DNA of 64,000 nt from Pelargonium nanum (Eukaryota > Streptophyta > Magnoliopsida > Geraniales > Geraniaceae), in the NCBI GenBank assembly GCA_036897485.1, contig JAYMTF010000027.1, forward strand, positions 1-64,000. Direction: 5' to 3'. The notes below the pieces were generated by a model. The model did no database searches and was not told the DNA's origin. It worked only from the letters and a program-made list of their open reading frames with translations. Positions 34,968 to 45,531 of this stretch are shown one piece after another; the first letter of the stretch is position 1, and every line of letters begins with the position of its first letter. A program made the position numbers and the translations under genes.

Positions 34968-36060
34968 CTTCAAAAATGTTATAGGTTCTTCACTCAACTC
35001 TTCGCATCCTTCGCCCATAACAAGAAAAACAATTAAATTAGACAATTACCCGTACGAGTATAGCTCAAAATACCTATGTTAATTACAATCATCGTTCATA
35101 TAAAATTCCCTAAATGGTACCTAAAAATAACAATATAAACTCGAAGAGCTCAAAAATGTAAATATCTTGCAATCTTAGGTCATCATATTCAACAGCAAAA
35201 ACATGTTGCCCAAAGACAATCTTGCACGAAAGAAATCACGAGGTTCTTGCTGAAATAAGTTGCACCAGAAAAATGGAAACCCCAACCAACCTCTAAAGTT
35301 GCCAAAAATAAAATCTTTATCAACATAATAGAAACCTTTTTTGCATTGAGAAAATTAGCAAACCATGTCACTCTAAAAAATGGGTTAAAAATGAAATCAA
35401 AACACATGGGCTTGGTATTTTTGGCACCACCAGCACTAAAATGATCCCAAAATGTAACAACCCAACCTCACAAATCCAAAGGTAAACCACAACATTGCTT
35501 AAATAATCAAACTTGAGCAATTGAAACCCTAACCATCCCCAGAATTGCCAAAATGAAATCTTTATCACCATAATAGAAACCCTTTTTTGCATTGAGAAAA
35601 CCAGCAAACCATGTTACTCCCAAAATGTGTTGAAAATGAATTCAAAACACAAGGGTTTGGTGTTTATGGGACCAGTACCACACCCAATCATCAAAATGAC
35701 CCCAAAATGTGCCAACCCAACCTCACAGATCCAATGGTGAACCAGCACAATGCTCAAAAAATCATACTTGACCACACACAAGTGCTCAAAACAGCATAAA
35801 TCAAAACACAACACATCTCCACAAAATTTAAAGAAAATGAAAAATCAAAGAACAAGAACACACCCAAAAAAAAAAAAAGAAGCAATGAGGAGCAAGAGTT
35901 GCAAATTACCTGCAACAATGCAATAACTTCACTGCTGAGGTCTGATTGGAACCACAGATATAAACTCTAAAATCTAGAGAGAGAGAGAGAGACTGTGTGT
36001 GAAAGAACAAGAAGTGTTCACAGCTGAGGAACCATGATTTTCTTGATTGTGGGCAAAATG
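34968..36060 (-). promoter_or_regulatory. Ceramidase leader: 5'-UTR intron and first exon, with a tandem duplication
   Basis: A non-coding first exon probably ends at about 35910 (CATTGTTGCAG|GTAATT on the minus strand) and an intron of about 0.9 kb follows. Inside that intron bases 35270-35480 and 35520-35770 are imperfect copies sharing aaatctttatca, ataatagaaaccttttttgc, attgagaaaa and caacccaacctcaca. The presumed exon has a GA/CT tract (35975-36000). Confidence 0.55.
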
Positions 36061-37526
36061 TGGGACCAGGCATAAATAAAGGACACGACAGCCATGAAAT
36101 TGGTCTTTGGAGATCTGTATAATTTTGGTGATTAATGATAATAATAATAATTTATAGTTTAATTACTCACTGAAGTGGATACAGTACAGAGTGTTGATTA
36201 ATAGGTTAAAACAGAGTACTCTGTTTTTTTCTCTTTTGGACTTTTTCTCTGATACCCTCCATTTTCTGTGGGAGCTTGTGGCTGTATTTTTATACAATTT
36301 TTTTTATTGAAAGTTATTTTTATACAATTTTAAATACATTGCTTATATATTTTTAATTTATAAATTGTGATCATGATTTATCATGGTAAGTGCTCCACTA
36401 GAAAATAATGGAAATGTTTGTTCATTGGAGACATGAGAATTTTATCATTGAATTGTTTAGGTGGGTGGTTGATGATTTTGGTAGAGGTAGTGATGAGATA
36501 GTGGATAATGTGATTATAAATTCATATAGTGTGGCACTATATAATGTGTTCATATTTGAGGGTGTGATAGATTATATTTCATAATAATATTTGTCAATTT
36601 GTATAGGTTTAGACTCACATATTTTATATTTGTATTGTATTCAGGTCATGATCCGTGATTAGGGCATGTTTTGGGGTGGACCGTAAAAATGGACTGGATT
36701 GACTCATACCTAATCCATTCGGTCCGGTCTTCGGTCCATTAGTATTATATACATTATGTTTGGTCCGGTCCCGGATCGGTCCGGTCCAATAAATATTATT
36801 TACAAAATTATATATTTAAATATATTCTATTAGTAATTGTAAATTTTAATTTTTTATCACTTGTAAAATAATATAATTCATTATTGTTAACTCAATTCTC
36901 TTAAATTTTAATTATTGCTATTATTTTTCTAAATTTCTATTTTAAAAGTAATTTTTAATTTTTTTAAAAATTGAAATCTGTCTATTTGATCCGATTCATG
37001 GACTGTTTATTACCGGTCCAGTCTTCGGTCCATATATTTTGAGAAATTTAGTCCCAATCCGATTTTGGACCCATGCCCAGCCCCATCCATGACACGACAC
37101 AATCACAATACAAATTTAAGTAGCCTTGAATTGAACATAAACAGATTTATGTTGTCTAATTCAACTATTTTAACAACCAGTTAGTTCGTGTCAAGACCGT
37201 TTTACATGTTCATCGGGTCACCCATATAAGAGAAAAATGTAACTTTCTAGACATACTGTGAAAAAAAATGACTCGTATAAATTAAACATGTCAAATGTAT
37301 CGGTTTTGAATGACTCGTCATTTACTTAAATTATTTACACGTGTTAGACGTATCACGATTATCCATGAACACGTACTGCAATCTCCAAAACTTGCCCTAT
37401 ATCTGCATCTTCTCTATCTCCGCCGATAAATCTCTCAATCTTGCTTTTGCATGGCCATTGTTTGTTTCACTTTCCTGAGAAAATTTGCAGATCCATTTGG
37501 TTTTTCTCTTCGTCATATACAATAAG
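36061..37526. other. Intergenic; ggtccggtc repeat at about 36655-37085
   Basis: No gene seen. Bases 36655-36790 carry ggaccgtaaaaatggactgg, cggtccggtcttcggtccat and ggtccggtcccggatcggtc. Bases 36985-37085 carry ccggtccagtcttcggtcca and ttttggacccatgcccag. The two are separated by about 200 bases of AT-rich DNA, giving the look of a non-autonomous element with an AT-rich core. A decayed cacgac-type repeat follows at 37085-37370. Confidence 0.45.
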
Positions 37527-39113
37527 ATGCGGAGCTGTGGCGTTTTCTCCGGATCTCGGATCAGATCTGCTAGATTGCACGGTACGGTTTCTCTTCGCAC
37601 CCTAATTTCAAGATCATCCTGTGAGCATCGCAAGTTTGTTCACGACGGCGCGTTAGCTCTGTTTCCGGCCCCGACGATCAATTTGAATAGATCTCGGGGC
37701 AATGAAGCTTGCTCGGCCGTGGTTTCTTTGTTCAAACAAACTCTCGAGTTAGTTGTAGAACTTTACATTTCTTTGTCCAGCAAAGTTAGGACAAGCGAAT
37801 GTATAAGCTCTGCACTTGTAAAAGTTTGAACAGCCCCTCAGCTGTTCCCGACTTTGGATTTGAAAAACTCGGTCAGGTTTGTTTTGTGATCTTTTAATAT
37901 ATATTTTTTTTGTTTGATTTGGAATAACCCTTTTGTCTATTTGAGCTTATGCAGATTAAGTATCTAATGAAATTGTTTATGTTTATATATACAGAATTTC
38001 ATGCAAAGTTAAAGAGAGAAATCTCTTCCTTGTGTTCGCATTTGTCGGCTGACGAGTCTCTTTCGAAGATGAAAAAGAATAGAGGTATAAATCAGGTGTT
38101 TTAATGTATACCAGTGATACAAAATGACATTGCATGATTGTTGCTGATTTTTTTTGTCTTGAGGATTGCTCTTCTCATCCGCTTTGTTTTATGATATTGG
38201 AGTGCAGGAATAAACAATGTGCTTGGTTGACTTAATTTTTCTCTCAACAGGAGAACTAATTTGGTTGCTCATTTTTTAGTCCGGCTTGTTTTAATGGCTT
38301 GTTAACTTGGAATTCTGTATTTCTCACCCGCATGTGGGTGTGCTCCTTTATTAGGCTAAGGACTCTATAAACATTAGAGACAAGATGTTTTGGTTTATTT
38401 CTCTCACTAGGTCCTATTCTAGTCTATCATTGTGTTTTATCAAAAAAATTGTCTTTCCAATGTCTATAAGAAGCTAAGGAATTGATACTGAAGATGGAAA
38501 AAGAGCACGAAGGTAAATCAAATGTGGTGACTTTTTAACATACATACAAGGTGATTTCTTGAAGAAGCTATGGAATTGTTGCTGAAGATGGAAAAAGAGC
38601 ACGAAGGTAGATCAAATGTGGTGACTTTTAACGAACATACAAGGTGATGGAATTGTCCAGAAGATGTTGAGAGATGAGGTGACTATTAATACAATTGTGT
38701 AGATGAACTTGCACATAGCTGGTTCAGATGAGTTGTTGCTGAAGATGGTGTAATATTCTCATTAATCTTACTTGGTGTACATACATGTCTTGTTGTTCAA
38801 TTGATTATTTTTTTTTGTTTAAAGAAAAATTCTGGTTTCTATTGTATATTATTGTACATAGCTGGTTTAAAGAAAGATTTAGTGAGCATTATCTACATGA
38901 ATATTCTGCATGCTTTTCAGAATTGTTATATTCAATGTTAAGCCTCTCTTGTCTTATGTTTAACCTCTATTGTTTTAGTCCATTTGGATAATACCTGAAG
39001 ACATGATTTTAGAATTTATTTACTTGCAGGCCATAGCAAAGTTGAAAAAGTCTGATTTTAGAGGTTTGGAAAAGGCTGATCAGTGTAGTGACAATCCCAA
39101 TCATTTTGATTAA
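37527..39113 (+). CDS. Inferred small protein (79 aa), possibly organelle-targeted; unrecognised
   Basis: Not recognised. Three segments join with agreeing phase and good splice signals: 37527-37581 (donor CACG|GTACGG), 37995-38095 (acceptor ATATACAG, donor ATCAG|GTGTTT) and 39030-39113 (acceptor TTGCAG, stop TAA). The product starts MRSCGVFSGSRIRSARLH, Arg/Ser-rich and without acids, as in a mitochondrial presequence. It continues EFHAKLKREISSLCSHLSAD, SLSKMKKNRGINQ, AIAKLKKSDFRGLEKA and ends DNPNHFD. The body is amphipathic and Lys-rich. An alternative reading keeps the first exon open to 37829 (frame ending SSALVKV), which could be a retained-intron form. The stop codon lies only about 70 bases before the ATG of the first DUF674 gene, so its 3' UTR must overlap that gene's leader or be very short. 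Evidence is splice and frame logic only; a non-coding transcript or gene relic is possible. Confidence 0.4.
38460..38760 (+). pseudogene. PPR-like relic with a duplicated motif, inside the intron of the small gene
   Basis: Two imperfect copies, about 38470-38553 and 38564-38648, read ELILKMEKEHEGKSNVVTF and ELLLKMEKEHEGRSNVVTFN. A third piece at about 38655-38755 reads IVQKMLRDEVTINTIV, a stop, then NLHIAGSDELLLKM. This resembles pentatricopeptide repeats (x-LLxKM...PNVVTFNxLI, KAGRVDEAL). The stretch has stops, so it is a relic if it is PPR at all. From memory a PPR gene (At5g01110) lies between FRB1 and the DUF674 genes in Arabidopsis, which makes the idea plausible. Confidence 0.35.
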
Positions 39114-39183
39114 ATCTCTCAGTCTCTATATCTCTTCATCATCTAGTTTCTTTGAAATTTGATCATATCAGTTGCTTGTTTCC

Positions 39184-40773
39184 ATGGCTGTCTCTGAAGA
39201 TGAGCAATCTGAAATAGAGCTGAAGCTTTTTGTTGATAAAAAGAAGAAGAGAGTTCTTTTTGCAGAGGCAGGGAATGGTTTTGTTGACACTCTCTTTAGT
39301 TTCTTGACTTTGCCTTTGGGAACAATCATCAAACTCGTGGGAAAGCCTTCGCATTCAGAGGCTGTCGCTGTAGGATGTCTCAACAATTTGTACAGAAGTG
39401 TAGCAGATCTTGATGCCAAACATTTCTGCTTCAGTTGGTGCAAAGAAATGCTCCTGAGGCCCATCAATTCATCGGAAGCTGAGTGTAGGAAACTGAAGTT
39501 GGATGTTGCTGATCATTCTGAGCCTACTAAGTACTTTATCTGCAAAGATTCCATGTGTCGTCACAGAGACAGGACAGTGAGCATTTCCAAAGATGCCAAA
39601 TGTTGTAGTGATGAGTTCACTGAGGTACAATTGAATGTTTCAGGAAATATGAATGGGGCGTATAGCAAAGATGATGGTGTTTTTGTGAAGAGAATTGCTC
39701 TATTTATCGTCACAGATGATCTTAAGGTAATGCCAATTCATCCCGGTTGTGTCATTGAACTACTCAACGAATATGGCATCGATGACATGAATGCGATCGA
39801 GGAAAGGACTGAGAAAATTGGTCTCAAAGAGGTAAATGCTTCAAAAACATAGTTCTAGTTTCAGTTTGTTGACTTTTTGTTGTATCCTTGTGACACTCTT
39901 GTTTACATTTTTAAGGTGTTGGACCTTCTCAAGTACTCTTTACTGTCCAACGCGCCATTAACAGATCTGTTTTTGAAGATGAGAAGAGGTTTTGATTTAG
40001 ATCTAATCACCCCTATGACAGATTCTAGACGCGAAGTGAAGGTGGAAGAAGCAAATGGGTCGGATCAGAAGGCTCAGATTGCTAACAATCATGATATGAA
40101 GATGGCTGTGAAAGTCACAGTCAACAAGTTAAACAACATGGTCTTGTTCACTGAATCAAAGCAAGATTTTGTGGACTTCTTGTTCACCTTCCTCGCCGTT
40201 CCTTTGGGACAAATGTTGCATATCTTGGAAGGACAGTCCTCCCTTGGATGCATAGACAATTTGTACAAGAGCGTGTTAGCGTTGGACTCAAACGAACACC
40301 TGAAGTCTAAAAAGTGCAAGAACAAGCTCCTCACACCCTTGATAGCTCCACAATTCAAAATAAAAAACCAGTTGCTTCCAATTTTAGAAGTGATGAGTCT
40401 CACTCATCTTTTGTGTCCATGTAAAATATATGAAACCTTAAATCACAATGGGTTTGTAAGTGGACCTGTGGTGTTCGTGGTTACAGATGATTTGGTGGTG
40501 ACACCATTTTCTTCAGGTTCTGCCATATCCTTCATAACTGGAAGCAAAATGTCACCTAGACTTAGCGACTTGGAGCAAGTGACTGTTAGTGTTGGTGCAA
40601 TGGAGGTAAGGCTGAGCTGAAAATGGTTTATGGTTGCTTGAACATTAATGTATATGAGACATCACTAATACATATGATGATATTGTTGTGTGCAGGCTAT
40701 AAATATTTTCAGGGCTTCTCTTAATTCAACATCTGCTTTCACAAATGGCCTCCTCAACCTAATCCCTAAGTGA
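39184..40773 (+). CDS. DUF674 family protein, copy A (471 aa)
   Basis: Member of the plant-specific DUF674 family, whose function is unknown. Exons 39184-39831, 39916-40605 and 40696-40773 join in phase 0 at both introns. The protein is an internal duplication. The first repeat starts ELKLFVDKKKKRVLFAEAGN then FVDTLFSFLTLPLGTIIKLV and LNNLYRSVADLDAKHF. The second starts AVKVTVNKLNNMVLFTESKQ then FVDFLFTFLAVPLGQMLHIL and IDNLYKSVLALDSN. Each half ends with a similar unit: FIVTDDLKVMPIHPG...AIEERTEKIGLKE and FVVTDDLVVTPFSSG...DLEQVTVSVGAME. A Cys/His cluster (YFICKDSMCRHR ... AKCCSDEF, about residues 116-145) sits between the two units of the first half. Exon 3 encodes the conserved end INIFRASLNSTSAFTNGLL. 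The start ATG 39184 is chosen as the first in frame. It is the leftmost gene of the array. Confidence 0.9.
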
Positions 40774-40829
40774 TCCAAGATACCATTACCAATTAGAATT
40801 GCCTGATGGTTTAGTATGGGATGAGCCTT

Positions 40830-41100
40830 ATCTTCTGTATCTTCTTTTGAAATTTCAAGTTCTTGTTTGTATAAGCTTTCAAGAATATGAACAATCTTGT
40901 TTCTCTCCGGTAAAAAATGGAAAGCTACAATAAATGCTTGTTCTTGAACTTGGAAGGTTTCTTGGAAATGAAAATAAATGCAACCATTTGGTTTCTGCAT
41001 AATCAAGAAACGTGTTCCCCAGATGATTTAATATACAGTATTAATTTTACAATCAAGGAGGTTTCTTTAAGAGCCATGCATCACCAATTCTCATCTTCAT
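40830..41100. repeat. Inverted-repeat arm: promoter of DUF674 copy B, matched in reverse at about 46235-46350
   Basis: The words caagaatatgaacaatcttg, cttggaaggtttcttg and aaccatttggtttctgcata followed by atcaagaaac occur here on the plus strand and, in the same order, on the minus strand at 46350-46260 above DUF674 copy D. The promoters of copies B and D are therefore duplicates in opposite orientation. Confidence 0.8.
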
Positions 41101-41163
41101 TTTGAACCAATTTCTTATTCTTAATCATCCATATTCTGACCATTCACTGTCACTTATTCTTCT

Positions 41164-42746
41164 ATGGCTGATACAGAAACAGAAGAGCAAGTGCAGCTTA
41201 AGCTTGTTGTTGACAAGGAGAAAAGAAAGGTTCTTTTTGCTGAGGCAGATGCTGATTTTGTTGATCCCCTCTTTAGTTTCTTGACACTTCCCTTGGGAAC
41301 TATTGTAAGGCTCCTCAACAAGTCACAGTCACAGCCAACAATAGTAGGATGCTTCACAACTCTGTATGAAAGTGTTATGAATCTTGACAGTCAACACTTC
41401 AGCACAAAGCTGTGTAAAGAAATGCTACTGAGGCCTAAAAGTTCATTGGAAAAAGGGTGTCCACATCTCAAGATCAACATAGATGATACTGAGCCTACCA
41501 AATACTTTAGATGTCCAAATTATTGTCATGGTAGTCATGGAAATGTTTCTTGGTGCGTTTACAATACTACAACCTGCATCTACTGTGGGGACTTGATGAC
41601 TAAACAGTTCGATGTTTCAAATTTTAGCTCTGGAGTAACAGAAGTTGAGGCTTTTGTCATTAAAACCTACAAGTTTCTCATCACTGATGATCTTCATGTG
41701 ATGCATCCTGGAAACGTCGTTACACTACTCAGCAATCTTAGCATCAATGACATGAACGTGATTGAGGAAAGGATTGTAAAACTTGGTTTGAATCAGGTAT
41801 TTATTCAGAACCTATACTACAACTTCTTCAACTCAAAATATTTGTCTTTGCAGTTTATAATTTACTGTCACTTTGATTATGTATAGTTTTTGGAGCTTCT
41901 CAAGTGGATGTTCCTCTCTGCAACACCTTTGACAGATCTCTTTGTGTCTGAGAGAGACTTTCCTGGAAAATATACAGCAAAGGATCTGCATTTGGAGAAG
42001 GTACATTCATCTGAGCAAGATCAAGAAGTTGAGAAGATGAAAGTCAAGGTAGTGATGAAAAAGTCAAACAAAGAGGTTCTGTTTGTTGAAGCTCAAGAAG
42101 ATTTCATTGACTACTTGTTCAGCCTCCTCACCATTCCCTTGGGACAAATGTTGCATATCTTGAATGGACATTCCAGCGTTCGAAGCATTGATAATGTGTA
42201 CAAGAGCCTACAAGCACTGGACCCTCAATACTTCATCTCAAAAAATTGTAAGAACATGCTTCTCAGACCAAAGGTTGCTCCATTCTTTAATTGCCAGAAT
42301 CAGCTCTTTCCAGTAGAAGCACATGATGTGAGCCTTGTTGCCAATAATGGGGGGACATTTATAAATCCAAAGCTGCAAGATGATGATTTTGGAGATGATA
42401 CTGGAAAGTTGGGAGATTATGTTAGAGGGCCAGCTGTGTTCATGGTTATGGACAATTTGGCAGTGACACCATACTCGCCAGCGTCTATCATATCTATTCT
42501 TAACAGAAACAAAATGTCATTTAGCGACTTGGAGGAGAGGACGGTTAGCCTTGGAATAGCAGAGGTAGAGTTCATAAGCTCTGTAGACTAATTATTTGTA
42601 TTGTATCCACTTTGTTAACAAGACTAACAATGCTGATTTTGTTGCAGGGTTTGAGCATCCTGAGAGCCTCTCTTAACTCAACATCTGCTTTAACAAATGG
42701 CCTTTTTCATAAACTCAACTTGAAGGAGCCGAAGCAAGAAATCTAG
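41164..42746 (+). CDS. DUF674 family protein, copy B (469 aa)
   Basis: Second intact DUF674 gene, same three-exon plan as copy A: 41164-41796, 41887-42564 and 42648-42746, phase 0 throughout. Repeat 1 reads QLKLVVDKEKRKVLFAEADA, FVDPLFSFLTLPLGTIVRLL. Repeat 2 reads MKVKVVMKKSNKEVLFVEAQ, FIDYLFSLLTIPLGQMLHIL. The Cys cluster here is YFRCPNYCHG ... TTCIYCGDLM, which resembles a zinc ribbon more closely than in copy A. Unit ends are FLITDDLHVMHPGNVV...VIEERIVKLGLNQ and FMVMDNLAVTPYSPAS...DLEERTVSLGIAE. The C-terminus is SILRASLNSTSALTNGLF followed by HKLNLKEPKQEI. No signal peptide or membrane segment is apparent, so a soluble protein is likely. Function unknown. Confidence 0.92.
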
Positions 42747-42816
42747 TCAATGCCGAACCATTTTCTCTTCATGTTCAATCGGTTCCTGATGATCTATACA
42801 TCAGTAGTTGTAATGC

Positions 42817-43163
42817 TGGAGTACTGAAAGCTTCTCTTGGTTCATCATCTGAAGCAACCAAAGCTAGAAAAATAGGAAATTAAGTGATTATCTTGATGCA
42901 ATTCAAATATTTTTATTGTCTAGTATAAGAGTTTTGCTTTCTTTTGGATTACTATGCTGGATTTCTACTTGTTTTTCTTTATGGAATATATAAAGAAGTT
43001 GGGTTATTCTTTGATCCCATTTTTGTTCTCACGTCCTCATTGATCAATCATGATAGTCATGAAAAGTTTTTTTGGCATGTGAGCACTTACAATACTTCAA
43101 GCTCTGCTCTTACAAATGGCCTCTTCCACATTCTCAACTTGAAGGAGCCAAAACAAGAAATCT
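42817..43163 (+). pseudogene. Two relic copies of DUF674 exon 3
   Basis: Bases about 42817-42882 read AGVLKASLGSSSEATKAR, a decayed version of the exon 3 start. Bases about 43087-43163 read TSSSALTNGLFHILNLKEPK followed by QEIL, near-identical in the second part to copy B exon 3 (42648-42746). Neither has an upstream exon 2, so they are left-overs of partial duplications. Confidence 0.65.
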
Positions 43164-43526
43164 TGTCTAATTTGATTACTTTTGATCTATTTATGCTTTT
43201 GCTGGTATGGTTCCTTTTAATCATGAATGTGCTTCATGCTTTTCATTAATGTGATAGTCTTCAAATGAATAACTTGCTGGTTGTAGCTCAAAGTTGCAGC
43301 ATGCTGTTCAATGCAATGTTCAGTGATTAAGTAACATCAAGTAACTCAACATTAGCTTATAAGCCTCAATTGATTAATTATAGTGTTGTTTCACAATATG
43401 ACTGATGTTGAACATGCTTATAGATATTTATCATTTCTATTAATTTGTTTTGGTCTTTTCAACAAAATTGATATATATATTGTTCTTGAGGATTGAGACT
43501 GTGTCCACCATTTGTCATGCATAATT

Positions 43527-43950
43527 TCAGTGAACTTCTTGCTTAGGCTCCTTCATCTTCAAGTTTAGTTTGTGGATAATTCCATTTGTTAAAGCAGATG
43601 TTGAATTAAGAGAAGCTTTTAGAATACTTGCAACCTGCAAAAAAAACAAAACAAAACATTGTTAGTGTAACAAAGTAGATACAAATACTTCTAAAAACTC
43701 ATGGAGCTCAAGTACTGTACCTCAGCTATGCCAAGACACACTGTCCTCTCCTCCAAGTCACTAAGTGAACATTTGTTTCTGTTCATAATGTTAATTGCTG
43801 ACGCGGTTGAAAATGGTATCACACCCAAATTGTCCTCAACAATGAACACTGATTGTTCCCTCACAAATCCTTTCATGTCAGTAGCTCCAATATTTAGTAG
43901 GTTTTCTTCCAACTCTTTTGGAAGAAAATCTATTTTGAGTGTCCTGCAGG
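43527..43950 (-). pseudogene. DUF674 3' fragment: end of exon 2 plus exon 3
   Basis: On the minus strand, about 43950-43721 encodes the end of exon 2 (GFVREQSVFIVEDNLGVIPF ... SLSDLEERTVCLGIAE) with a good donor GAG|GTACAG. Bases 43634-43527 encode exon 3 (VASILKASLNSTSALTNG ... NLKMKEPKQEVH) with acceptor TTTTTTGCAG and a stop. The start of the gene is missing on this side. It could be the separated 3' part of the minus-strand copy D at 45523-46155, with copy C lying between them. Confidence 0.75.
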
Positions 43951-44248
43951 AAGAGGAATCAGTTTGGTTTATAAACTAAAGATTCATGACCCTTATTGAA
44001 TTCTTGATTAGTATGGTTTTTCTTTTCATTGATTGGTGTTGTCCCTTTGCATTCCACATTAACTGTGTGCCTTTCTATTCATTAATGTGGGCATGCTCTA
44101 GAACTTGGAACATTTTCTTGAAAACAAAACCAAGCCAAGAAATGGTCAGGAAACACTTCAAATTCCCCAGACACCATGTATATATATCTCCATTTCTCAG
44201 TTATATCCTTAAACTACCCTTTCTTCTGATTCTGTCACAGAAAAGCAT

Positions 44249-45531
44249 ATGGAGCTGAAAATTTGGGTTGATAAGAGGAGAGACAGGCTTCTTTTTGCTG
44301 AAGCATATGGTGATGTTGTTGACACTCTCTTCAGTTTCTTGACATTGCCCTTTGGAACTGTTGTTAGGCTTATTAGTAAAGCACAATCACAGACAGAAAA
44401 GGTAGGGTGCTTCAACACTCTGTATGAAAGTTTGTTGAATCTTCACTATACACATCCCTGCACAGTGGCATGTAAAGATATGCTTCTAAAACCTAGGAGC
44501 TCAATCGAAGAGTTGTGTCAGAAGCTCGAGACTAGTGTTGCTGGGCATAAGCTGTTTAAGTGTTCAAATTGTTTTCGGTCGAGTGGCAAGACAAAGTGCT
44601 GGTGTGGGGGGTACATGGATATGGAGACATCAACTAATGCTTTAAAACCAAAAAAAGATCAAGTTTTTGTTGCCAGATCCTTAAAGTTTATCATCACTGA
44701 TGATCTTCATGTTACACCTGTTGATCCTGGGGCTGTCTTTGGACTTCTCAGGGAGCTTGGTGTTGAAGACATGAATGTGCTTGAGTCAAGGAATGTGACA
44801 CTTGGTTCCAATCAGGTAATACATTTATCCAATGTTTTTTTTATTTATTTTAGTTCTGACTTGTTTTGTATCAAATTTTATAGTTGTTGGATCTTCTCAA
44901 GGCGACTTTGCTCTCAAAAACACCTCTGACTGATGTCTTCCTTCACAAGAAAAATTTGCCATGGAAGTTGCCATTGAATGATCTAATTGGCCCAAGGAGA
45001 CGATCTCTTGATCGACAAGCTGAAGAGGTCAAGCTCCATGTGAAGGTGATGCTGAAAAAATCAAGCAAAGAGGTGTTGTTTCTTGAAGCTGAGGATGATT
45101 TTATCAACTTTCTTTTCAGCTTTGTTGCCTTTCCGTTGGGCCATTTCTTGCATATCTTTGATGCAGAGTTCTATCTTGGAAGCATAGATGGTTTATACAA
45201 GAGTACAGCAGCTTTGGACTGTGAATACTTCTTGTCAGAAAACCATAAGAACATGCTGCTCATACCTATGCTTGCACCACCTTTTAACTACAAGCATCGG
45301 CTATTTCCACTTGAAACAAAGCTTCGAAACGAAGATTGTAATGGAAGTACTGGAGAGTTGGGAGGGTTTGTTAGGGGACCGGCATGTTTCATCGTCTTGG
45401 ACAATCTGCTTGTGACTCCATTCACAATGGATTCTGCAATCTCAATTCTTGAAAAAAACAATTGTATATATGTATACTACACTCATGCCTATCAAGAAAT
45501 AGTAGCATTTGCTATATATTACCTGATTTAA
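44249..45531 (+). CDS. DUF674 copy C, 3'-truncated (about 405 aa)
   Basis: Exon 1 is 44249-44815 (donor ATCAG|GTAATA) and exon 2 starts at 44884. Repeat 1: MELKIWVDKRRDRLLFAEAY, VVDTLFSFLTLPFGTVVRLI. The Cys cluster is LFKCSNCFRSS ... TKCWCGGYMD, a clear C-x2-C / C-x-C pattern. Repeat 2: VKLHVKVMLKKSSKEVLFLE, FINFLFSFVAFPLGHFLHIF. The family match ends at about 45461 (SAISILEKNN). From there the frame runs into unrelated DNA (YVYYTHAYQEIVAF...) to a stop at 45531. That DNA is the intron of the opposing copy D. The DLEERTVSLGIAE end and exon 3 are missing. The N-terminus is also about 10 residues shorter than in copies A and B. It may be expressed as a truncated protein or be dead. Confidence 0.7.

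Noticed and set aside
36655-37085. ggtccggtc segments as a defined DNA transposon
   Set aside because: The two ends are only loosely complementary and no target duplication could be seen, so it is left as an unclassified repeat.
40665-41006. 113-codon minus-strand frame at the end of DUF674 copy A
   Set aside because: Antisense to exon 3 of copy A and to the duplicated promoter arm; no independent support.
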